Of a stretch of 27,208 bases of DNA, positions 22,115 to 27,208 are shown piece by piece (position 1 is the first letter of the stretch; each line of letters starts with the position of its first letter). The translations under genes and the position numbers were made by a program. A model generated the notes under the pieces. It was not told the origin of the DNA and did not search any database. It worked only from the letters and a program-made list of their open reading frames with translations. Source of the DNA: L227-5C sp038209275 (GTDB lineage: Bacteria > Chloroflexota > Chloroflexia > Chloroheliales > Chloroheliaceae); contig JBBQXW010000070.1 in the NCBI GenBank assembly GCA_038209275.1, positions 1 through 27,208 on the forward strand. The letters run 5' to 3'.

Positions 22115-22145
22115 GGAGCGCCTATTTTGGCAAAGGTGAATTTTG

Positions 22146-22213
22146 GTAGGGCGAATCGCATACGCCCTTTAGACCTGGCACCGTGTTTGAGGGCGTATGC
22201 GATTCGCCCCTAC
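22146..22213. repeat. REPIN copy 2 (GTAGGGGCGAATCGC family), with extended flanks
   Basis: A 68-base inverted pair with one G missing from the left arm. It is nested in an outer inverted repeat GGGAGCGCC (22114-22122) / GGCGCTCCC (22227-22235). The outer unit begins GTAG at 22111, whose TAG is the kinase stop codon. The 203-base gap 22115-22317 is nearly all repeat. Confidence 0.85.
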
Positions 22214-22260
22214 GGAGGTTAATTTCGGCGCTCCCCTGAAGTAACTCCCCAGCCGTCATA

Positions 22261-22280
22261 GCGATTTCAATCGCTACTAC
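22261..22280 (-). repeat. Single REP of the GTAGTAGCGATT family
   Basis: GCGATTTCAATCGCTACTAC is a reverse-oriented copy of the unit that forms the REPIN at 7007-7069. It lies 38 bases before the epimerase gene. Confidence 0.75.
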
Positions 22281-22317
22281 CAAAGCGAAAACCCTGATTT
22301 AATAAGGTACATAAATT

Positions 22318-23295
22318 ATGAAATTAGTAATTACTGGTGGTTCAGGACAGGTCGGTACAATTTTAGCCCGCGCTTTTCATCAAACTGGTCATGAAGTGGT
22401 GGTAGTCAGTCGTAAACCAGTTCCCGCCCGGTGGCAAACAGTTCAATGGGATGCCCAAACGTTGGGAGACTGGACAAAAGAGCTTGAGGGGGCAGAAGCG
22501 GTTATAAATCTGGCTGGTTATACCGTCAATTGCCGCTACAATGTTAAAAACCGCCAGCTTATTAAAGGTTCACGAGTACAATCTACTCGGCTCGTGGGCG
22601 CGGCGATTGCCCAGGCTTCTCGACCACCCCATGTCTGGCTTCAGGCCAGTACCGCCACTATTTACGACCATCGCTACGATAAAGCTAACGACGAAGCAAG
22701 CGGAATAATAGGCGGTTCACAGCAGAACGCCCCCGATAGCTGGCGCTTTAGTCTGGAAGTAGCGACTAGCTGGGAACAGGCCATGCACGAAGCGAAGGTT
22801 GCGACTACCCGCAAGGTACTTTTGCGCTCGGCCATGGTGATGAGTGCCGACCAGGGCGGAGTGTTTGACGTGCTACTGCGACTGGTGCGCTATGGGCTGG
22901 GCGGGAAAATGGGTAATGGGCAGCAGTATATCTCGTGGATGCACGAGCAGGATTTTGTTCGGGCGGTAGTCTGGTTAATCGAGCATGAAGAATTAGAAGG
23001 GGCAATTAATCTGGCTGCCCCTGCGCCCTTGCCTAACGCCGAATTTATGCGAATTTTGCGAGAAGCCTGGGGTATGCGGGTGGGCCTTCCGGCTACCGAG
23101 TGGATGCTGGAAATAGGCGCATTGGCCTTGCGAACCGAAACCGAGCTAGTTCTCAAGAGTCGCCGGGTAGTGCCGGGCCGTTTATTAGAAAGCGGCTTCA
23201 GTTTTGATTTCCCCGAATGGGCCGAAGCCGCCCGCGACCTCTGCCAGCAGTGGCGAGAAAGGAGCCTTCAGGACAAACATTCATCAAAAGTATGA
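22318..23295 (+). CDS. TIGR01777-family NAD(P)-binding epimerase-like protein
   Basis: A 325-residue short-chain dehydrogenase-type protein. The Rossmann motif is GGSGQVG (7-13). Family features include WDAQTLGDW, AVINLAGYTVNCRYN, the YISWMHEQDFVRAVVWL segment and the C-terminal DUF1731-like part RTETELVLKSRRVVPGRLLE, GFSFDFPEW. The classical YxxxK pair is not obvious, as is common in this family, whose substrate is unknown. Its E. coli relative is YfcH. The ATG follows AAGGTAC at about eight bases. The gene lies between two REPIN-containing gaps and is probably transcribed alone or by read-through from the kinase gene. Confidence 0.9.
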   Translation: MKLVITGGSGQVGTILARAFHQTGHEVVVVSRKPVPARWQTVQWDAQTLGDWTKELEGAEAVINLAGYTVNCRYNVKNRQLIKGSRVQSTRLVGAAIAQASRPPHVWLQASTATIYDHRYDKANDEASGIIGGSQQNAPDSWRFSLEVATSWEQAMHEAKVATTRKVLLRSAMVMSADQGGVFDVLLRLVRYGLGGKMGNGQQYISWMHEQDFVRAVVWLIEHEELEGAINLAAPAPLPNAEFMRILREAWGMRVGLPATEWMLEIGALALRTETELVLKSRRVVPGRLLESGFSFDFPEWAEAARDLCQQWRERSLQDKHSSKV

Positions 23296-23336
23296 AATTG
23301 ACTTTAATTATAGACTGCCAAAAACAGTCGAGCGCG

Positions 23337-23405
23337 GTAGGGGCGAATCGCATACGCCCTTTTGACCTGACGTAGTGTTCAAGGGCGTATGCGATTCGCC
23401 CCTAC
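23337..23405. repeat. REPIN copy 3 (GTAGGGGCGAATCGC family)
   Basis: A 69-base inverted pair with the usual GTAG heads. The loop TGACCTGACGTAGTGT is close to that of the copy at 26079. Its right flank (23406-23435 and a little beyond) matches the complement of the left flank of the copy at 22146. Confidence 0.85.
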
Positions 23406-23453
23406 GAAAAGTCACCTCTGCAAAAATAGGCACTTCCAACCTCAAAATCCATC

Positions 23454-23482
23454 TCGACTCGCTCCCTGTTTTGGTGTAGAAT
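23454..23482 (+). promoter_or_regulatory. Candidate promoter for the 5'-nucleotidase-like gene
   Basis: TCGACT (23454-23459) and TAGAAT (23477-23482) are separated by 17 bases, about 100 bases before the ATG at 23581. The fit is moderate (4/6 and 5/6). Confidence 0.4.
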
Positions 23483-23580
23483 TGGTTCGGCAACTAACAG
23501 CGATTAACCTTCTCGCGGCGCAGTTCCTTTTCCTGGCTCGTGTAACCTGACGACTCGTTTAAGTTCATAAGGAGAGTATA

Positions 23581-25332
23581 ATGCGGCTCACCCGACTTCG
23601 CGTTTTGCTGCTGTGTAGCGCGCTGCTACTGGCGGCCCTGCCCCTGACCTCCCTGTTCGCTCAGACTTCCGGCCCTTCTGTCACTATTCCGATTGTTAAC
23701 TTTAGCGATTATCATTCGCACGCTATCCCCTTCTATTCGGAAGGGCAAAATAACCAGGCGGGTATCGCCCGTACCATTGCCTATCTCAAGGCTCAGAAGC
23801 AGAGCAATCCCAATACGCTGATAGTATCGGGCGGCGATACCATGAATTTGGGAACGCCGACCTGGAGCGACGAATACAAGTGCATGGAATGGCCCTGGTT
23901 CAACGACCTGATTGATGTAATGGCGCTGGGCAACCACGAATTTGACTACGGCGCGGATAATTTCAAGCAGTGCCAATCGAGTGCCAAATACCCGGTGCTA
24001 AGTTCTAACTTTGTAAACCCGACCACCAAACAGCCTTTGCTGACGGTTGACAACAAATCTTACTGGGTCAAAGAAATAAACGGTGTTAAACTGGGCTTCT
24101 TTGCACTGGCTGGTTCGGATTTTGACAAACTAATCAAGCCCGAATTGCGCCCTTCTGGTGGTATCTTCGATGACCGCATGGCGGTTGCTAAACAGGTCGT
24201 TTCCGATTTGCGCGACAAAGAAAAAGTTAACGCGGTTATTTACATTGGTCACTCCTACCGCGAAGATGACGAAGCAATGGCTAAAGCCGTAAGCGGCATT
24301 GATGTGGTGCTGGGTTCCCATTCGCACTACAAAAGCGAACTGACCAAATTTCCCGGTACGCAGACCTGGTTTATTTCGCCTTTCCAGTACCTGACCTATC
24401 TCTCTAAAGCCGAACTGGTCTTTGAAAATGGCAAGCTTGCCAACGTCAAGGGCCAATTGGTCAAGATGGACGCTTCGCAGCCCGAAGACCCGGCCATCGC
24501 TGCCCAGGTACAGAAGATGCAAAAAGACCTCGAAGCCAAGCGCCCTGAACGCTTCAAAGTATTAGGGCAGGCTGGCGTTGAATTAAGCGATGCCAATATC
24601 TCAACCGACGAGTCGCTGCTGGGCAACTGGGCCATGGATACAGTGCGCCAGGCGGCGGGGACACATGCGTTCTTTTCGACTTCTTCGTCCTTCCGCGCCT
24701 CTATTCCGCCAGGGCCAATTACCGTCGAGAATTTCTTTACCGCTATTCCCTACAAGAACAGCATTGTCACCTCGGAAATGACCGGGCAGCAATTAGCCGA
24801 ATTGCTCGACCTGAACGCTTCAAAGCGCGGCTCGGATAGCTTTTCCCAGTTAAGCGGGGTGCGCTTCAAGCTGGACGGTAGCAAGGCCACCAATGTGCAG
24901 GTGCTGGCTGACCCGGCCTCCGAAAGCGCGGGTTATTTGCCGCTCGATGCGTCCAAGACTTATAAAATTGGTACAACTGACTTTCAGGCCAAAATCGCCC
25001 CCGGCTACAAAGACCTCTTTGCCAAAGTTACTAACCTGACCGATACCAAGCGCGACATCGGGACGCTGCTGACTGACACCATCCAGAAGGGTGTGCCAAT
25101 TACCGCTAAACTGGATGGGCGTATGAGCAATAGTGTTCCGGCGGGTGGCGCTCCGGCGGCTGGGTACGGTGGTGGTCATAGCCATGCTTCGCTGTCGTCC
25201 GCATATGGCCCAACTAGCGACGGCGAAATTCCCTGGTTATTAATAATTTTGCTGGGGACGCTGGAAGTGGCGGCGGTTTCGCTGGGGATGATTACCTGGC
25301 AGCGTCGGCGACGGGCGCGACGTTTGAGGTAA
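23581..25332 (+). CDS. Secreted, membrane-anchored 5'-nucleotidase/UshA-like metallophosphoesterase
   Basis: 583 residues. A signal peptide (1-27, LLLCSALLLAALPLTSLFA) precedes a calcineurin-like domain with metal ligands D43 and H45 (SDYHSH), D86 (GGDTMN), N118 (GNHEFDYG), H224 (GHSYRED), H247 and H249 (GSHSH). The 5'-nucleotidase C-terminal domain follows (about 330-515; NWAMDTVRQAAG, ENFFTAIPYKNSIV). A Gly/His stretch (GGGHSH), a membrane helix (about 551-572) and an Arg-rich tail (QRRRRARRLR) end the protein. It should therefore act outside the cell, held by its C-terminus, releasing phosphate from nucleotides or related esters. The usual DxHG motif is DYHSH here. AAGGAG nine bases before the ATG supports the start. 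Exact substrate is unknown. Confidence 0.92.
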   Translation: MRLTRLRVLLLCSALLLAALPLTSLFAQTSGPSVTIPIVNFSDYHSHAIPFYSEGQNNQAGIARTIAYLKAQKQSNPNTLIVSGGDTMNLGTPTWSDEYKCMEWPWFNDLIDVMALGNHEFDYGADNFKQCQSSAKYPVLSSNFVNPTTKQPLLTVDNKSYWVKEINGVKLGFFALAGSDFDKLIKPELRPSGGIFDDRMAVAKQVVSDLRDKEKVNAVIYIGHSYREDDEAMAKAVSGIDVVLGSHSHYKSELTKFPGTQTWFISPFQYLTYLSKAELVFENGKLANVKGQLVKMDASQPEDPAIAAQVQKMQKDLEAKRPERFKVLGQAGVELSDANISTDESLLGNWAMDTVRQAAGTHAFFSTSSSFRASIPPGPITVENFFTAIPYKNSIVTSEMTGQQLAELLDLNASKRGSDSFSQLSGVRFKLDGSKATNVQVLADPASESAGYLPLDASKTYKIGTTDFQAKIAPGYKDLFAKVTNLTDTKRDIGTLLTDTIQKGVPITAKLDGRMSNSVPAGGAPAAGYGGGHSHASLSSAYGPTSDGEIPWLLIILLGTLEVAAVSLGMITWQRRRRARRLR

Positions 25333-25358
25333 ACACAGAGTGATGGCAAAGGCGATAA

Positions 25359-25382
25359 TCCATTGGCGGAGCAATGTCCTAC
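25359..25382 (-). repeat. Single REP of the GTAGGACATTGC family
   Basis: TCCATTGGCGGAGCAATGTC plus CTAC is identical in its core to the copies inside the kinase gene and near 11951. It fills the short gap between the phosphoesterase genes. Confidence 0.85.
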
Positions 25383-25427
25383 GAAAAACCGATTTTACTT
25401 TGAGTTTAGCGTAAGGACGGCGAAAAT

Positions 25428-26057
25428 TTGACTCTCGCCATTACTAATCAAATTACTCAAACTAAAACGGCTGCCGGGTTGCTGGCAGCCGTGGCTATCG
25501 AGTTGCCCGAAGCAATCGCCCAACAATTAACGGCATTTCGGACAATCTATGACCCCGGCTATTTACCCGCGCTCCCTAACGGCGGCGCACATCTGACCTT
25601 GAAAAGGCCGGACAAAACGCTCTGCCCAATAGACTCGGTTTTGCAGCACCTGCGCCAAATCCTGAGCAAACTATCTGCCCCTCAAATAACCCTGAATGGC
25701 ATTAGCATTTATCATAGTTCTAACGAAAGCGCCATTTTCTTGCGCGTTCAGCCCGATCCGGCTTTGCTGGAACTGCATCGCCAGTTGCACGAAGGATTGC
25801 GCGGCTGGTTTGCCCTGGAAGCGCCTTTTGAAAATGATTACTTTATTCCTCATATTACCCTGGCAAACTGGCTGACCGACCAGCAACTAGCGGCTGCCAC
25901 CGCCGATTTGCGAAAGAATAATCTGCTCGATTTTCAGCAAACCTTCTACGGTACTGAAATTAGCATCGCCACCAGCCCGCTTGCTGCGGGAGCAAATGCC
26001 CAACGCTGGCAGCGCCTGGCTACTTTTTCTCTCGCTCTTTCTACTCAGGCAATATAA
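25428..26057 (+). CDS. 2H phosphoesterase / 2'-5' RNA ligase-like protein
   Basis: A 209-residue protein with the two HxT motifs of the 2H superfamily: AHLTLKRP (H55, T57) and PHITLANW (H142, T144). The phrases AAVAIELPEAIAQQL and LHRQLHEGLRGWF fit the LigT/CPDase fold. Members cleave 2',3'-cyclic or similar phosphodiesters, often on RNA; the substrate here is unknown. There is no internal Met, so the TTG at 25428 (AAGGA ten bases upstream) is the best start. Valine-22 shows that little can be trimmed before the first strand. Soluble, probably cytoplasmic. Confidence 0.85.
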   Translation: MTLAITNQITQTKTAAGLLAAVAIELPEAIAQQLTAFRTIYDPGYLPALPNGGAHLTLKRPDKTLCPIDSVLQHLRQILSKLSAPQITLNGISIYHSSNESAIFLRVQPDPALLELHRQLHEGLRGWFALEAPFENDYFIPHITLANWLTDQQLAAATADLRKNNLLDFQQTFYGTEISIATSPLAAGANAQRWQRLATFSLALSTQAI

Positions 26058-26078
26058 AGAATTAACTTTTTGGTTATG

Positions 26079-26147
26079 GTAGGGGCGAATCGCATACGCC
26101 CGGTTGACCTGACGCTGTGTTCAAGGGCGTATGCGATTCGCCCCTAC
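26079..26147. repeat. REPIN copy 4 (GTAGGGGCGAATCGC family)
   Basis: A 69-base inverted pair with GTAG heads. The left arm ends CGCCCGG, a single change from the other copies. It lies 22 bases after the 2H phosphoesterase stop, between two convergent genes. Confidence 0.85.
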
Positions 26148-26199
26148 TTCTCTGTAATCTGCTGTAGGCAGTACGTGAAAATCCTGTTAGGCTTTCAGG

Positions 26200-26520
26200 C
26201 TAAACCTGTCGTACTCGTTCCTGGTACTGGGTTGGCACTAAATCCAGATATTCTTGATGACGGCGGATATAGGCTGCCACAAAAGGACAAAGCGGAATAA
26301 CCTCAAGTTGCTGGGTGCGGGCCGTATCCAGGGCGGTACGCACCAGCACGCTGGCAACGCCATGCCCTTCCAGCGCCTCCGGCACTTCGGTGTGGGTGAA
26401 AATAATTTTCTGCCCCTCCCGTTGGTATAGTGCGACTGCCCTCTCTCCGTCGAACAGGGCTTCAAAGCGCCCCTCGGCTTCGTTGTTTGTAACCTCTATT
26501 TTATTGGCTTCGTCTGCCAT
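26200..26520 (-). CDS. Small GNAT-like N-acetyltransferase (COG2388/YjdJ type)
   Basis: 106 residues. The pattern FTHTEVPEALEGHGVASVLV (acetyl-CoA-binding loop region) followed by LEVIPLCPFVAAYIRRHQEY is characteristic of the short GNAT family related to E. coli YjdJ and human NATD1. The N-terminal half is a beta-hairpin (RFEALFDGERAVALYQREGQ). The cysteine in LCPFV is conserved in the family. The biological substrate is unknown. AGGAGG six bases before the ATG strongly supports the start. It is convergent with the 2H phosphoesterase gene and divergent from the pilin gene. Confidence 0.88.
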   Translation of the reverse strand: MADEANKIEVTNNEAEGRFEALFDGERAVALYQREGQKIIFTHTEVPEALEGHGVASVLVRTALDTARTQQLEVIPLCPFVAAYIRRHQEYLDLVPTQYQERVRQV

Positions 26521-26644
26521 AAAAACCTCCTGCTTTTCTAATTCTGCTACTCGTTTTAAGGATTACTCAGCTTAACATGCGCTGGCTCAGAAGGAAAGCC
26601 AGGGAGATAGTTTTCTGTTCCCTAGTACTTTTCTCCTATGACCC

Positions 26645-26673
26645 TTTACACAAAAAGTAACAGCCCTTATACT
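26645..26673 (+). promoter_or_regulatory. Candidate promoter P1 upstream of the Flp pilin gene
   Basis: TTTACA (26645-26650) and TATACT (26668-26673) are 17 bases apart, a good sigma70-type pair. A 9-bp dyad (26664-26672 / 26681-26689) overlaps its -10 and could be an operator. A second perfect -10 TATAAT lies at 26727-26732 without a good -35 (P2). The 338-base gap 26521-26858 holds only these signals and the structured leader. Confidence 0.5.
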
Positions 26674-26741
26674 AGATAAAGTGTAAGGGTTAGTGTACCC
26701 TTTTTATTTGCCTGTACAAATTCCTCTATAATCTTCCCCTG

Positions 26742-26777
26742 GTATCCGAAACCCAACGGGTACTTGGTGGTTTTTTT
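26742..26777 (+). promoter_or_regulatory. Structured leader of the Flp pilin gene with alternative hairpins
   Basis: Stem GTATCCG (26742-26748) / CGGGTAC (26757-26763) encloses the loop AAACCCAA. The loop can instead pair with TTGGTGGTT (26764-26772), forming a hairpin directly followed by T-residues to 26777. The two pairings are mutually exclusive, as in an attenuator, or the CCAA/TTGG contact could form a pseudoknot. The structure would lie right at the 5' end of a transcript from the -10 box at 26727. I do not recognise a named riboswitch class. Confidence 0.4.
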
Positions 26778-26858
26778 AGTTACGATTTAGCTTCAACTCC
26801 TAAAAACAAGCTTATTATCAGATTCGTACCAGATAGGTCGAAAAGACAGGAGATAAAA

Positions 26859-27101
26859 ATGGAATCTTTTCCAGTTAAGGAAGAACAAACCGAGATTAAG
26901 TTGAGCCGATGGCATCGGCTCTGGCGACAACTGACGCTACTGACTGGTCATACTGGCAAGGACAAAGGCGAAGAAGGTCAGGGTTTGGTCGAATATGGCC
27001 TGGTTTTGTTACTGGTGGCAGTAGTGGTTATTGCTATTCTAGTACTTCTAGGCCCACAGATTGGTAGCCTCTTTAGCGCCGTCTCGAAGGGACTTAGCTA
27101 A
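26859..27101 (+). CDS. Flp/Fap-family type IVb pilin
   Basis: 80 residues. A 40-residue hydrophilic leader ends in G40, followed by QGLVEYG, with the Glu at +5 that Flp prepilin peptidases need; cleavage is expected after G40. The mature part is a single hydrophobic helix (LVLLLVAVVVIAILVLLGPQ) and a short tail (IGSLFSAVSKGL), as in Flp major pilins of Tad secretion systems. The leader is longer than that of many Flp pilins. AGGAGA eight bases before the ATG supports the start. No other tad genes are within the window; they may follow downstream. The 107 bases after the stop are A/T-rich, with only a weak hairpin (TTGAAAAG / CTTTTATTCAA) near 27158-27182. Confidence 0.9.
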   Translation: MESFPVKEEQTEIKLSRWHRLWRQLTLLTGHTGKDKGEEGQGLVEYGLVLLLVAVVVIAILVLLGPQIGSLFSAVSKGLS

Positions 27102-27208
27102 AATTTTCCAGTTGTGCTTAATCTAAGTTTAGAGTTTTGGCTAAAAATAGTTGCGGGTTGAAAAGCTAAAACTTTTATTCAAAACAAAAAAAATAAAATT
27201 ATTTTTTT

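Noticed and set aside
26685..26705. Hairpin with T-run as terminator of an upstream + strand gene
   Set aside because: The neighbouring upstream gene is on the other strand and the next + strand gene ends 600 bases away beyond a REPIN. A leader or operator role is more likely.

Overview
The window is one stretch of a bacterial chromosome, most likely from a member of the Chloroflexota. This is inferred from the gene mix: a very large fused Ser/Thr kinase/ATPase/histidine kinase, a Uma2-family nuclease, a Flp-type pilin, DUF4177-like and 2H-phosphoesterase genes. Many small palindromic repeats fill the gaps. No rRNA, tRNA, CRISPR array, transposase or phage gene was found.

Layout. 1-4300 (+ strand): the 3' end of an unidentified gene, a YchF-type P-loop GTPase/ATPase overlapping it, a PaaG-like enoyl-CoA hydratase/isomerase with its own terminator, then a methyl-accepting chemotaxis protein. 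4650-12920 (- strand): a bitopic membrane protein; a FolK (HPPK) fused to two domains normally found around archaeal-type dihydropteroate synthase; an acyl-CoA dehydrogenase; a GAF/PAS/GAF/GGDEF diguanylate cyclase; a Uma2 endonuclease-fold protein; a small DUF4177-like protein; an Fe/Mn superoxide dismutase with a strong promoter. 13420-26060 (+ strand): a STAND-like ATPase with TPRs, a membrane-anchored cytochrome c, the 1829-residue kinase/ATPase/sensor protein, a TIGR01777-type epimerase, an anchored 5'-nucleotidase-like phosphoesterase and a 2H phosphoesterase. The window closes with a small GNAT protein (-) and a Flp pilin (+).

How the genes relate. Several encode signalling (MCP, c-di-GMP synthesis, kinase/histidine kinase) or surface structures (Flp pilin). 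The remainder are housekeeping or metabolic genes (folate, acyl-CoA metabolism, superoxide removal, nucleotide or phosphoester hydrolysis). Apart from ychF-ech there is little sign of tight operons, because most genes are separated by repeats, promoters or hairpins.

The most striking feature is the repeat content. At least six sequence families share one design: a 5' GTAG (or GTGG) head followed by an imperfect palindrome. They occur singly or as head-out inverted pairs, the architecture of REP sequences and REPINs mobilised by RAYT (Y1 tyrosine) transposases. Two larger composite elements (6942-7180 and 13082-13311) have ends built from CACAGATGAA-like decamers and carry these units inside. 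Three units lie in frame inside the giant kinase gene, including a 72-bp module inserted twice, once in the middle of its GAF domain. The second main point of interest is the FolK-DUF6513-DUF4346 fusion, which lacks the synthase barrel expected between the last two domains.
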